Positions 23,374 through 32,936 are shown, numbered from the stretch's first letter. The stretch is 42,935 bases of DNA from Desulfarculales bacterium UBA696 (GCA_002298995.1 DBMO01000025.1:1-42935); one strand, 5' to 3'. The notes: generated by a model from the letters alone, not told the origin. Translations and numbers: made by a program.

Positions 23374-25404
23374 ATGCCTGATTTTGAAGAACAGCGACAA
23401 CCAGAGCATCAACAATCCTTGGACGATGAAGCCGCTCTCGGCGAGCATTCCGGCATGGACGGCTCCCCCCACCCTCCCGGCGCTGGGGTAGATCAGCCTG
23501 GGTCCGATGCCCCGGATTTCGCTCCGCTGGTAGAAAAAATCCAGGCGTTTCCGCACCTTCCGGGGGTCTATATGTTCAAGGATGCGGACAGGGCGGTGAT
23601 TTACGTCGGCAAGGCCAGGGACCTTAGGAAACGGATCAGCAATTATTTCAGGGGGGGCGACGTCGTCGGGGTCCGGACCCGGATCATGCTTGGGCGGGCG
23701 GCCGATCTCGAATACATGATCACGCCGACCGAAAAAGAGGCCCTGCTGCTGGAGGCGAGCCTGATAAAGAAATACCGGCCGCGCTACAACGTGATTCTTC
23801 GAGACGACAAAAACTATCCGGCAATACGGATCGACCCCCGCGAGCCTTATCCGCGGCTCGAGATCGTGCGGAGGTTCCAAAAGGACGGGGCGCTCTATTT
23901 TGGCCCCTACCCTTCGGCATACGCCGTCCGCGAGACCCTGAAATACCTCCACCAGTTGTTTCCGCTAAGGCTTTGCCGAGGGAGGAAGCTGATGCCGCGC
24001 CAGCGCCCGTGCCTCAACTTTTCCATGGGCCAGTGCCTTGGGGCTTGCGCGGATAAGATTTCGCAGGAAGACTACCGCAAGATGGTCGAGGAGGTCATAC
24101 TCTTTCTGCAGGGTAAAACCGACGTCCTCCAGCAGCAGCTAAGAAAGAGGATGGGGGAGGCATCGGAGGCGCTCGAATTCGAGCGGGCGGCCTTCTACCG
24201 CGACAGGCTCCGAAATGTTGCCGCAACACTGGAGAAGCAGCACATCGTTTCGGACCGCTTCCTCGACCAGGACGTAATCGGAATATACCAGGAGGAGGGC
24301 CGCACCGAGATCGTTATCCTCTTCATCCGCCAGGGGGTGCACTCGGGGCAGAGGTCATACGACCTGCGGGAGGCGCATGGGGAGCCGGGGGAACTCATAT
24401 CGGCATTCATCCAGCAGTATTACTATGAAGGCAACCTGATCCCGGATGAGGTGCTCGTGCCGGTTGAACTGGAATCCGAGTCGATCATGTCCGAGTGGCT
24501 ATCGGAGATGAAGGGCAGGCGCGTGCGTGTTTGGCCGGTAAAAAGAGGCGAGCGCAAGCACCTCCTTGAGATGGCGCGGAGCAATGCGCGCGAACGGTTC
24601 ACCAGCCGGAGGAGATGGCAGCGCCGCGATACCGCCCTGTCCGAGAGCCTCAAGCGATTGTTGAAGCTTCCGCGCCTGCCGGAGCGGATTGCCTGCGTCG
24701 ATATCTCGAACATCCAGGGCCGGCACGCGGTGGGAGCGGTCGTGGTCTTCGAGGATGCGCGTCCCGACAAGAGTTCGTATCGCCGGTTCAGGATACGGGC
24801 GAAAAGCGAGCCGGACGATCCCGCGATGATGGCGGAGGTAATCGAAAGGCTCGTAAAAAACGATCCGGGGCTCGCATCGGGTCTCGACCTGCTCTTGCTC
24901 GACGGCGGCAAGGGCCAGCTAAACCGGATCTGCAGGCTCATGGAAGAAATAGGGTACTCTGAGAGGCTACCTGTGGCATCAATTGCCAAGGAGCGCGACG
25001 CCGACATTGGCGAGAAGGGAAAAGGCCAGTATGAGAAATTTTATCTTCCCGGCCGCAAGAACCCTCTTTTCCTGCACCGCTATCCAGACATCCTGCACCT
25101 GCTCCAGAGGATCCGGGACGAAGCCCACCGCTTTGCAATATCCCATTATCAAAACGTTCACCGGGCGGCGCTGCTAACCTCGGCACTCGATTCGATTCCG
25201 GGCATCGGCACGAAAAGGCGCCAAACGCTTCTGACCCATTTCGGCGGCATTGAAGCGCTCCAGGATGCAACGGCGGAAGAGATCGAGCAGGCCGGCCTTC
25301 CGAGATCAGCCGCCGAGGCCGTATTCCGCACCCTTTCAGGCATTGAGGAAGCTGGATTGGAAGGGGAAGGAGAAACAAAAATGGGATCTGATAGTGACAC
25401 ATAA
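23374..25404 (+). CDS. uvrC: excinuclease ABC subunit C
   Basis: UvrC makes the two incisions of nucleotide excision repair with UvrA and UvrB. Domains: a GIY-YIG nuclease (about residues 45-130, GVYMFKDADRAVIYVGKARDL), a UVR motif (about 240-285, EALEFERAAFYRDRL), an RNase H-like nuclease domain (about 385-560, IACVDISNIQGRHAVGAVVVF and LLLLDGGKGQ) and a C-terminal helix-hairpin-helix (SIPGIGTKRRQTLL). The chain is about 60 residues longer than usual at the N-terminus, with an acidic, Pro/Gln-rich leader. I use the ATG at 23374; a GTG at 23311 or a later ATG at 23455 cannot be excluded, and none has a strong ribosome-binding site. Confidence 0.93.
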   Translation: MPDFEEQRQPEHQQSLDDEAALGEHSGMDGSPHPPGAGVDQPGSDAPDFAPLVEKIQAFPHLPGVYMFKDADRAVIYVGKARDLRKRISNYFRGGDVVGVRTRIMLGRAADLEYMITPTEKEALLLEASLIKKYRPRYNVILRDDKNYPAIRIDPREPYPRLEIVRRFQKDGALYFGPYPSAYAVRETLKYLHQLFPLRLCRGRKLMPRQRPCLNFSMGQCLGACADKISQEDYRKMVEEVILFLQGKTDVLQQQLRKRMGEASEALEFERAAFYRDRLRNVAATLEKQHIVSDRFLDQDVIGIYQEEGRTEIVILFIRQGVHSGQRSYDLREAHGEPGELISAFIQQYYYEGNLIPDEVLVPVELESESIMSEWLSEMKGRRVRVWPVKRGERKHLLEMARSNARERFTSRRRWQRRDTALSESLKRLLKLPRLPERIACVDISNIQGRHAVGAVVVFEDARPDKSSYRRFRIRAKSEPDDPAMMAEVIERLVKNDPGLASGLDLLLLDGGKGQLNRICRLMEEIGYSERLPVASIAKERDADIGEKGKGQYEKFYLPGRKNPLFLHRYPDILHLLQRIRDEAHRFAISHYQNVHRAALLTSALDSIPGIGTKRRQTLLTHFGGIEALQDATAEEIEQAGLPRSAAEAVFRTLSGIEEAGLEGEGETKMGSDSDT

Positions 25405-25738
25405 ACGAGCGTGCAAGAAATCTGTTCCGGTTTTGCCCTGAAGTACGGCATAGGATTGCCGAAAAATCGGCCAAAACTCCCATTTATTTACACTTTTCTC
25501 TTCACCAAAATTTTTTCCCACCCGAATTAATATTTGACAGAACAGTTACTCGAACCTATCTCCAGATTTGCGAAAGGAATTTGCGCTGAGTGCGGCGAAA
25601 CAATCTGTTTCGCGGGAATGACATTCTCAAACTTCTTGCAAAATTAGCTATTTTGTGAGTAAAAGGTGCATTCATCGGAATGGCTGTGTTCCGGTTAGGG
25701 GCTGACGGACCACAAGGGGCTAACATTCAGGTGGGAAA
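25405..25738. other. leader region of the squalene-hopene cyclase gene
   Basis: No gene. The gap contains a good promoter (25534-25562), a perfect 7-bp hairpin GCGAAAC-AATCT-GTTTCGC at 25595-25613, and an untranslated leader of about 170 bases whose remaining sequence is not recognised. Confidence 0.45.
25534..25562 (+). promoter_or_regulatory. sigma-70-type promoter of squalene-hopene cyclase
   Basis: A perfect TTGACA (25534-25539), a 17-base spacer, then TATCTC (25557-25562). It lies about 180 bases before the start codon. Confidence 0.5.
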
Positions 25739-27784
25739 ATGAAGACATTTATGGGAAAGAGGACTATTTCTGCGCGCATAGCACAAGGGGAGGAAATTTG
25801 GAGGAGTATAGCCGGAAAAGCGGCCGACGAATTCGCGGCGGCTTTATCCGATCCGGCCTATACCGTCGAAGTTCCCAAGCCCGCGCCCGCCAAACTTGTC
25901 AAAATCCAGAGTTCGTGGATAAGGCGCATCGATAAAGCGATCGAAAGGTCGTGCAGCTATTTCCGCCAGATCCAGTATCCGGAAGGCTACTGGTGGGCCG
26001 AACTCGAATCAAACGTCACCATAACCGCCGAATACGTAATGCTCATGCGCCTGCTCGGGGTGAAGATCGAACCCGGCAAGGGAAAGAGCATTGTAAAATA
26101 TCTTTTGAAGAACCAGAACGAAAATGGTTCCTGGGGCCTTTACAAAGGTGATGGCGGGGAACTCAGCACAACCATCGAGGCTTACTTCGCCCTCAAGATG
26201 CTGGGCGAAAGTTGTCAATCCGAGCCGCTGGTCAGGGCCAGGCAGTTTGTCCTGGACGGAGGAGGCATAGAGGCTTCCCGTGTCTTCACAAAGATCTGGC
26301 TGGCGCTGTTCGGCCAGTACGACTGGGACAACATTCCTTCCATGCCGGTGGAACTGGTGCTGCTGCCGCCGCAATTTTATTTCAGCATCTATGAGTTTTC
26401 GAGCTGGGCAAGAGGCACAATCGTCCCGCTTTCGGTAGTGCTTTCAATCCGGCCCAAGATCGAGCTTCCCCCAAATTTTTGCGTACCCGAACTCTACGAT
26501 CCGTCATGCTGCGACAGAAAATTCGCCTCTATTGTCCACAGGCTCTTTTTCCATTTTGACCGGGTGGCGAAAAAATTCGAGCAAAACCCCATCGGCAGCC
26601 TTCGCAAGAGGGCATTCGAGGCCGCGAAGGACTGGATTATCGATCACCAGGAAGAAAGCGGCGACTGGGGAGGCATTCAGCCTCCGATGGTCTATTCCAT
26701 ACTGGCCCTGCACCACCTGGGATATCCGCTGGACCATGAGGTTATCGTAAAAGGCCTCAAGGCCCTCGATGACTTCTGCATCGAGGACAAGGACGGGCTT
26801 AGGATGCAATCATGCGTCTCCCCTGTCTGGGATACGGCGCTGACGGCCCTGGCCATGCTCGAAGCGGGGGTTCCAAACGATGACCCCTCGCTCAAAAAAA
26901 CCGCGGACTGGCTGGTTTCCCAGCAATGCCTGACTGGTGGCGACTGGCAGTACAAAAACAGCTGCCCGCCCGGCGGATGGGCCTTCGAATTCTCGAATTC
27001 GAGATACCCGGACGTGGATGACTCGGCTGTGGTCCTTAACGTGCTAAACCGGTTCGGCGTTGAAAATTGCAACGGCCTGGACTGCTGCAAATCCCGCGGC
27101 ATGGACTGGTGCCTCAGCATGCAGAGCGCGAACGGCGGATGGGCTGCATTTGACCGCGATAACATGATGGAGATCCTTAACAGGATTCCCTTTGCCGATA
27201 CTGAAGCCATGGTTGACCCGCCGACCGCCGATGTCACCGGAAGAGTGCTCGAGGTCATGGGCTGCTACGGATATGAGCCGTCACATCCGGCGGCGGTAAG
27301 TGGCTTGGCATTTCTTAAGGGCCTCCAGGAACCCGACGGCAGCTGGTGGGGGCGTTGGGGCGTAAATTACATATACGGGACCTGGTCCGCTTTGCGAGGC
27401 CTGATCTCGATTGGCGAAAGCCCGAAATCGAATGCCGTAAAGATGGCCGTCCAGTGGCTAAAAGCCCACCAGAACTCCGACGGCGGCTGGGGTGAAACCT
27501 GCGATTCCTATAAAAAACCCGAGCTGCGCGGACAGGGACCGAGCACCCCGTCTCAGACCGCATGGGCCATCATGGGCCTGCTAGCCGGAGACGAAGAAGA
27601 ATCCGTGGAAGTCGCTCGCGGAATACAGTACCTGATAAGGACCCAGAACAAAGACGGAACCTGGGATGAGGCCGATTTCACCGGCACGGGCTTTCCCAAG
27701 CACTTCTACATCCGGTACCACAATTACCGAAACTGCTTCCCTCTGATGGCCCTTGGTCAGTATTTTCAAAAAGTACAGGATTAA
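25739..27784 (+). CDS. shc: squalene-hopene cyclase
   Basis: Converts squalene to hopene, the first committed step of hopanoid synthesis, at the membrane. The 681 residues have the catalytic DxDD motif as Asp425-Val-Asp427-Asp428 (PDVDDSAV) and many QW repeats (for example QNENGSWGLYK, QEESGDWGG, QSANGGWAAF, QEPDGSWWGRWG, QNSDGGWGE and QNKDGTWDE), typical of the double alpha-barrel fold. A short N-terminal extension precedes the first barrel helix. The ATG has GGTGGG upstream. No other hopanoid genes (hpn) or squalene synthesis genes are in the window. A strong terminator-like hairpin follows. Confidence 0.95.
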   Translation: MKTFMGKRTISARIAQGEEIWRSIAGKAADEFAAALSDPAYTVEVPKPAPAKLVKIQSSWIRRIDKAIERSCSYFRQIQYPEGYWWAELESNVTITAEYVMLMRLLGVKIEPGKGKSIVKYLLKNQNENGSWGLYKGDGGELSTTIEAYFALKMLGESCQSEPLVRARQFVLDGGGIEASRVFTKIWLALFGQYDWDNIPSMPVELVLLPPQFYFSIYEFSSWARGTIVPLSVVLSIRPKIELPPNFCVPELYDPSCCDRKFASIVHRLFFHFDRVAKKFEQNPIGSLRKRAFEAAKDWIIDHQEESGDWGGIQPPMVYSILALHHLGYPLDHEVIVKGLKALDDFCIEDKDGLRMQSCVSPVWDTALTALAMLEAGVPNDDPSLKKTADWLVSQQCLTGGDWQYKNSCPPGGWAFEFSNSRYPDVDDSAVVLNVLNRFGVENCNGLDCCKSRGMDWCLSMQSANGGWAAFDRDNMMEILNRIPFADTEAMVDPPTADVTGRVLEVMGCYGYEPSHPAAVSGLAFLKGLQEPDGSWWGRWGVNYIYGTWSALRGLISIGESPKSNAVKMAVQWLKAHQNSDGGWGETCDSYKKPELRGQGPSTPSQTAWAIMGLLAGDEEESVEVARGIQYLIRTQNKDGTWDEADFTGTGFPKHFYIRYHNYRNCFPLMALGQYFQKVQD

Positions 27785-27852
27785 AAGGCAATTTAGGGAT
27801 TTTAGAAATCCGGGAAGTCCAGTTACCTTAGAAAATCTGAAGAATTGTCTGT

Positions 27853-27882
27853 CGCCATTCCGGCATCGGAATGGCGATTTTC
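27853..27882 (+). terminator. intrinsic terminator after squalene-hopene cyclase
   Basis: Perfect 10-bp stem CGCCATTCCG/CGGAATGGCG with loop GCAT, followed by ATTTTCATTT. It lies about 70 bases after the stop codon. Confidence 0.7.
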
Positions 27883-27964
27883 ATTTGGCGGGTAGAGTCG
27901 TTCTATTATCGGGTAATTTCTTGTCTTTGCAGACGCCGGGGAATCCTTGCGAAACGTGAAAACT

Positions 27965-28080
27965 GTAGGATGGGCAAAGGGTCTATCGTGCCCACCGATG
28001 AGGTGCGCCGGAGTGTTGGGTTTCGCTCTTTTCGACGGCGTTCGCAACGAATTTCCATCTCACCGCTCGACCCAGCCTAC
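27965..28080 (+). repeat. 116-base element with terminal inverted repeats (GTAGG type, copy 2)
   Basis: It begins GTAGGATGGG and ends CCCAGCCTAC, a 9-of-10 terminal inverted repeat. Its first 32 bases match the - strand unit at 19979-20010. Between the ends lies GTTGGGTTTCGCT and further sequence without a gene. It resembles the widespread miniature repeat with GTAGGGTGGGCA...GCCCACC and ACCCAACCTAC ends known from several bacterial phyla; that comparison is from memory. The rest of the gap 27785-28149 holds the terminator and nothing else. Confidence 0.6.
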
Positions 28081-28149
28081 GAGAACCAATATACGAAACT
28101 GCAACTCGATTGCCGGCGGAAAAACATCCTCGCGGTTCGGGAAAGGGCT

Positions 28150-29313
28150 TTAGTGGGCAATAGCGGTGTCGTTCTCGGGTTCTTCGGGATTGGCGGGGTG
28201 TTTGAAGTGTGCGGCGTACTCCTGCGGGAGCGTTATGACCTGCGTCATGCTCAGGGTGCCGTAAAGTTCAGAGGGCAGCAGGAAGCTTCTAAAAAACCAC
28301 TGCAGCATCTGGAGCTGAGATGCATGGGCGGACATAGCGCGCCGCTTTCCTTCGATCTCTTCGGCAGAGAGCGGCAGTGTGACCCAGTCGGTGTTCGAAA
28401 GCGTTTTCCCGGAGCTTTGGCACTGGCCCACTCCAGTTACCCCGATCTGCTTTGCCCAACTGCCTCCCCACGGATAGTCTTTATAATGTACCAGGTACGT
28501 GAGGACCTTTGTCGTTGTGAACGGCGACTTGCCTTCCTCGAAAAGGCCCTGAAGCGCGGCGAGCACGAATATGCCCGCGGTTGCATGATCGGGATGAATA
28601 TCCCTCGGGTCTGGAATAACCACCCAATCTGGTGAGAATTCCGAAATAACCCGCGAAATTTCAAGGTCCAAGCCGACCCCCGAGTACTTGACCCAGCGGT
28701 TGATTCCCTTACGGTGGGGCCGGTCGAAAAGTGTATGGGGTGAAATGAAAGGCTTGAGATTGGACCAGTAGCTCTCCCAAAGATCATCGATTCCGTCATC
28801 GGGAAAACCCAGGAAGGTTGCACTTTCGGGCTTTAGCCCCAGTTCGCAAAGCGCCTGCACACCCTCTTCCTGGCGCACTTTTCCGTACTCGATGAAATCT
28901 TTGGCCGATATTCGCACATTCCTTATTTTGAGACGCAGCGCCTCTTTGTATGCATCCCCGTTCGTAACGTATACTACATTAACAGCGCCCTCTTTTTCCA
29001 GAACGCGCTGGATAAGTCCGGAGGCCGAAATAGCCTCATCGTCCGGATGGGGAGCGAAAATCATCACCCTCACACCCTGGGGGACTTCAAGCTGACCATG
29101 GGAAATGTAGGAATAGGGGTCAAAGGCTGAAGGCAACGGAGCGGGCACCGGTTTTCCGAGTTCCATCAACTCTCTTGCGGAGTTTTGGGCCAGGGGGGTG
29201 AACATCGAAACGGATTTGATGTATTGGGTTAAATAATCATCCTCGGCGCGGCAGACCCCCGCAATGGACAAACAGATTAGAATAAATGCCGTTGCGGCGT
29301 GAATTCTTTTCAC
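28150..29313 (-). CDS. exported PIG-L/LmbE-family deacetylase
   Basis: Secreted or periplasmic member of the PIG-L zinc deacetylase family, which removes acetyl groups from N-acetylglucosamine-type substrates. The 387-residue precursor has a signal peptide (about residues 1-22, ending VCRA). The zinc motif is APHPDDE (His89, Asp91, Asp92), a GFPDDGID loop follows, and the second zinc site is HPDH further on. A periplasmic location is unusual for the mycothiol/GPI-type members and suggests action on envelope sugar or exopolysaccharide. The GTG start has GGGGAAGG upstream. A good promoter lies about 110 bases upstream. Substrate unknown. Confidence 0.85.
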   Translation of the reverse strand: MKRIHAATAFILICLSIAGVCRAEDDYLTQYIKSVSMFTPLAQNSARELMELGKPVPAPLPSAFDPYSYISHGQLEVPQGVRVMIFAPHPDDEAISASGLIQRVLEKEGAVNVVYVTNGDAYKEALRLKIRNVRISAKDFIEYGKVRQEEGVQALCELGLKPESATFLGFPDDGIDDLWESYWSNLKPFISPHTLFDRPHRKGINRWVKYSGVGLDLEISRVISEFSPDWVVIPDPRDIHPDHATAGIFVLAALQGLFEEGKSPFTTTKVLTYLVHYKDYPWGGSWAKQIGVTGVGQCQSSGKTLSNTDWVTLPLSAEEIEGKRRAMSAHASQLQMLQWFFRSFLLPSELYGTLSMTQVITLPQEYAAHFKHPANPEEPENDTAIAH

Positions 29314-29664
29314 TTTCCTTCCCCGCGCCCTCTATCGAAATCTTTTCCCAGGAACCCCAATCCGATTTCATGAAACTCCGACCAAGATAACGCTCTGCCC
29401 CGTTCGCCGGAATGGTGTTGATTGTAGAATAATTTTCGAATTTGTAAAGTAAGGTAAAATGAATATCGGAAGCTCTGACCATAATCCATTACGAAATTGG
29501 CGGCGAATTCATAATTTTTTGAAAAACGAGCATGGAGATCCCCGGGATTTCCACCGTTCCTTACCAAAATGCAACCGGGCTATGTTCACCATTAGCACCA
29601 GAAGAACCCCGAAGCGATGGTCCCACAGTTCCAAGCTAAATATTGAACGCCCACTGGTAACAGT
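29314..29664. other. intergenic region with the PIG-L promoter
   Basis: No gene in about 350 bases between the ABC exporter and the PIG-L gene, both on the - strand. Apart from the promoter at 29421-29448 nothing is recognised. Confidence 0.45.
29421..29448 (-). promoter_or_regulatory. sigma-70-type promoter of the PIG-L deacetylase gene
   Basis: On the - strand TTTACA (29448-29443) and TACAAT (29426-29421) are 16 bases apart, each five of six matches to consensus. This gives an untranslated leader of about 100 bases. Confidence 0.55.
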
Positions 29665-31437
29665 CTATTTCACGCCGCGCAGGGGTTCATCCAACCCGAA
29701 CTGCGAGGTGTAGAGTGAAGCGAAGTAGGAACGCGCGGCAATCAATTCACTGAAAGAACCCTTCTCGACCATCTCGCCGTTTCGCAAAACGATAATCAGG
29801 TCGGCCTTGCGCACAGTCGAAAGCCTGTGAGCTATAATGAACGTGGTGCGTCCGGCGGTAAGCTGTTCCAGCCCTTCCATGATCAGGGCTTCGGTTTCCA
29901 CGTCAACCGAGGAGGTAGGCTCATCGAGAATCAGGATAGGCGCATCCCGCAGTATAGCCCGGGCTATGGTGATCCTCTGCCTCTCGCCCTCGGAAAGCGT
30001 CGCGCCCTGCTCTCCCACTACCGTCTCGTATTTTTGGGGAAGCCGCTCAATGGAGTCGTGTATCCTGGCAAGCTTTGCCGCGGCAATGACCTCCTCGATG
30101 CGCGCCTCGGGCCTTCCGTATGCAATGTTTTCGCGAACCGATATCGGAAAGACCAGGGGCGGTTGGAGCACCATGGATATCTGGCCACGCAAAGATTTCA
30201 ACTCGAAGTCGCGGATGTCGGTCCCGTCTATCAGGACCCGGCCGCCACGGGGATCGTAGAAGCGCGGAATGAGGCTTACCAGGGTTGATTTTCCAACTCC
30301 GGTGGGGCCCACGATGGCGATCTTCTGCCCCGGCTTCACATGCAGGTTTATATCCTTTAGTACCGGCTGCTCGGAAGCATAATGAAAAGAAACGTTTTCC
30401 CAGATCACTTCGCCGCGGGTCCCCGAGCCGGGAAAGATAAGACTTCCGTCCTTGAGGTCCCGTTCGACATCGAGGATCTCAAATACACGCTCGACCCCGA
30501 CCTTTGCACCCTGGAGCAGCCCCCAGGTCTGGCTGATTGTATTGATCGGCCCGTAGAGCGATGCAAGATAAGTCGTGAAAATGACGATCTCGCCGACCGT
30601 GATCTGGCCCGACATCACGTGTTGGGCTCCGACCCAGACCACGAAAGCCGTACCAATGGCCATAACAACGTTTACTATGCCCGAATAGAAGGTCTGGAGC
30701 GTGTAGAGCTTCAGGCTTGCACCGAGGCTGAGGTCGCTCGCGGCCATGAACTTCCGATGCTCCTCCTCCTCTTTCGTGAAGGCCTGGATAATGCGTATTG
30801 CGGACATCGCCCGCTGAACGACCGAGTAGACCTCGCTTTCCTGCTGCCGGGCAAGTGTTGCCGCACTGGTTATGCGCTTGCTCATAAGCGCAATCGATGC
30901 GAAGAGCGCCGGGCAGACTGCGAGGGAAAGCAGTGTTAGCTGCCAGTCAATGCGCACCATCACGAAAAACATCCCGCCCAGGAGCACAAGTGCGGTCGCT
31001 ATCGGAAAGACGCCATTCATCGTGAGGCTCTGGATCGCATAGGTATCGGCAGTTACCCGGTACATTAGGTCGCCTACCTGGCGCCTGCTGTGGAAGGCAA
31101 GCGAGAGGCGCTGGAGATGGCCGTAAATGTCCCGGCGCATGTCGTTTACCATCTTCTGGCCGATTTTTATGGTCGTGTAGTTGTTGAGCAGCGTTATGCC
31201 GCCAAGGATGACATAAATAAATACCAGGCCAATCGTTGCCAGGAGGAGGACCGTCTGGGGCGGATATTCGCTAAGGCCGGCCCACGGCAGAGCTTTCCCA
31301 CCCAGCACGTTGTCGATGATTATTTTAAGAGGCCATGGCTTTAGCAGTTCGCAGGCGCTCATAACGAAAACCTGAGCCAGAGCGAACAGGAAAGGAAAAA
31401 GGTAGGGACGCAGATATCTTTGAACTTTTTTAAACAT
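29665..31437 (-). CDS. ABC exporter, fused permease and ATPase (MsbA/LmrA type)
   Basis: Half-transporter of 590 residues that should work as a homodimer in the inner membrane. It has six transmembrane segments in an ABC type-1 domain (about 15-310) and a nucleotide-binding domain (about 340-575) with Walker A GPTGVGKST, signature LSEGERQRI (a variant of LSGGQ), Walker B ILILDEPTSSVD and the switch His in IAHRLST. Substrate could be lipid, glycan or drug; MsbA-like lipid flipping is one possibility but the sequence does not decide. It is probably monocistronic; the PIG-L gene follows after about 350 bases in the same direction. Confidence 0.9.
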   Translation of the reverse strand: MFKKVQRYLRPYLFPFLFALAQVFVMSACELLKPWPLKIIIDNVLGGKALPWAGLSEYPPQTVLLLATIGLVFIYVILGGITLLNNYTTIKIGQKMVNDMRRDIYGHLQRLSLAFHSRRQVGDLMYRVTADTYAIQSLTMNGVFPIATALVLLGGMFFVMVRIDWQLTLLSLAVCPALFASIALMSKRITSAATLARQQESEVYSVVQRAMSAIRIIQAFTKEEEEHRKFMAASDLSLGASLKLYTLQTFYSGIVNVVMAIGTAFVVWVGAQHVMSGQITVGEIVIFTTYLASLYGPINTISQTWGLLQGAKVGVERVFEILDVERDLKDGSLIFPGSGTRGEVIWENVSFHYASEQPVLKDINLHVKPGQKIAIVGPTGVGKSTLVSLIPRFYDPRGGRVLIDGTDIRDFELKSLRGQISMVLQPPLVFPISVRENIAYGRPEARIEEVIAAAKLARIHDSIERLPQKYETVVGEQGATLSEGERQRITIARAILRDAPILILDEPTSSVDVETEALIMEGLEQLTAGRTTFIIAHRLSTVRKADLIIVLRNGEMVEKGSFSELIAARSYFASLYTSQFGLDEPLRGVK

Positions 31438-31846
31438 GAAAAAGTATTTCTTTCGGCCTGTACTTGCGTGCGGTTCGACTCATACAATAATCCGAAAACG
31501 GCTTCCGGATTTCAGGGGGATTTTTAATCCTCCCGCTCGAAAAGGGAAAGAAAAATCTCTCGCTCCGGCCCGGAATCCTCGGTTATTTTGGTGGATTGGG
31601 GCATTTTGCAAGTGTCGGGAGATTCCAGCCGGCAAGGCTTACATTTTTCTACATTCACACAGCTAAATTACCGTGATTCTTCCCAAAGAATAAATTACTC
31701 ACCCGATTACCATTTCTTCGCGCCGGATATAATTTGGGATGGATGCATTAATGGATGGGGGCGGCCCCAGTCTTTAGGGTGCCTGGGGCCTCTTGATTCC
31801 GCGTGAGAACATCATCCGTAAGATTTCTTCAGTAAGGCGGCAAGCA
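31438..31846. other. divergent intergenic region with hairpin leader
   Basis: No gene in about 400 bases between the ABC exporter (-) and the TPR protein (+). It contains a perfect TATAAT at 31728-31733 without a good -35 box, and a perfect 8-bp stem GGCCCCAG (31763-31770) / CTGGGGCC (31783-31790) in the presumed leader of the TPR gene. Confidence 0.45.
31728..31733 (+). promoter_or_regulatory. candidate -10 box for the TPR gene
   Basis: Perfect TATAAT about 110 bases before the ATG at 31847. The -35 region (GATTAC at 17 bases) is poor, so activator-dependent transcription is possible. Confidence 0.3.
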
Positions 31847-32740
31847 ATGCAAAAATTCATCTCCAAGAAATCTATTTTCGCCGTGCTTGTGGTCTTCCTG
31901 CTCATTTTTATCAAGGTCTACTACCAGCACGAACTTTTATCCACCAACTTCTTGGCCAAGGCCCCGAATTTCTCGGGTTTAATCGGCTTGCCCAGTTCGA
32001 GTTGTTTTCCGCCGGCTTCCCAGGCCGAGATCGAGAAGTCCATAGGCACGCTGGTCTCGTTCGAGAAGAACCTGGAGGACGCGCAAAGCCCGCGGTATAA
32101 AACTCTAATCGACATGACCCGTCTGAGCTTTGAACTGGGGGAGATGGTCCCCGCGCAGGACAAGCAGAAGTGGTTCGAAAAAGGCGCGGGCTATGCCAGG
32201 ATCATGATCGGTGAGGAGCCCCGACGGGTTGAAGGCTATTACTGGCATGCGCTGAACCTTTGCGGCATTTGTGAAATCAGCAGGGCCGCCACCGCGCTTT
32301 CAACCATACCGCAGATCATCAAAGACTTGAACGCGGCGATAGAAGTCGATCCGTCCTACGATCAGGCCGGTCCGCTTAGAGTTCTCGGCCGAATCCTGTG
32401 CAAAGTTCCCGCATGGCCTATTTCGGAGGGCGATCTCGATCAGTCTTTAAATCTTCTGCGCAATGCGATTAAGATCGCCCCGGATAACAGCACCAACCAT
32501 CTCTACCTTGCTGAAACGCTCATTGAATTAAATCAGGAAACAGAGGCCTGCGCGGAATTGCATCTGGTAATGGCTGCAAGTTGCCACGCCACGTCATTCG
32601 AGAGACTTAAAGAAGACCAGGAGCAAGCCTCCGGCCTGATGGCAAATTGCGGCCGGAGGATAGGCTCGGATGCAAATACCCTGGAGGTAAAGGGCAGCAT
32701 CACCAAATCGGAAGAATCGGCAAGTGATTTTAGAAACTAA
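31847..32740 (+). CDS. membrane-anchored TPR protein, TRAP-transporter TatT-like
   Basis: A 297-residue protein with an N-terminal membrane anchor (about residues 8-26) and a helical repeat domain. The segment DLNAAIEVDPSYDQAGPLRVLGR, then PISEGDLDQSLNLLRNAIKIAPDNSTNHLYLAETL resembles the TatT family (TPR protein associated with TRAP transporters in Treponema), which has the same GGPLR.LGR...GD...A...F..A...P pattern. No TRAP transporter genes are adjacent, so a general protein-interaction role is as likely. The ATG at 31847 with AAGGCGG upstream is chosen over a TTG at 31793. Confidence 0.7.
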   Translation: MQKFISKKSIFAVLVVFLLIFIKVYYQHELLSTNFLAKAPNFSGLIGLPSSSCFPPASQAEIEKSIGTLVSFEKNLEDAQSPRYKTLIDMTRLSFELGEMVPAQDKQKWFEKGAGYARIMIGEEPRRVEGYYWHALNLCGICEISRAATALSTIPQIIKDLNAAIEVDPSYDQAGPLRVLGRILCKVPAWPISEGDLDQSLNLLRNAIKIAPDNSTNHLYLAETLIELNQETEACAELHLVMAASCHATSFERLKEDQEQASGLMANCGRRIGSDANTLEVKGSITKSEESASDFRN

Positions 32741-32936
32741 TGCCATTCAATTTGACCTTAACAGCCGGGCTCCCGCTTTTGCCGCAACGGCAATGACTCT
32801 CAGCCGAACCCGGACCCCAAAAATAAATCCCGCCATACCGCTGACGCACTGATGTTAAGAAGCCGCTTTTTCTGATAGTATCGAAGTCTGAACAGCTTTT
32901 GCAGAATCCACCAACACTAACCTGGAGGATTATAAA

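Noticed and set aside
27871..28635. + strand open frame of 254 codons
   Set aside because: It crosses the miniature repeat and then runs antisense to the PIG-L deacetylase; composition and content do not look like a protein.
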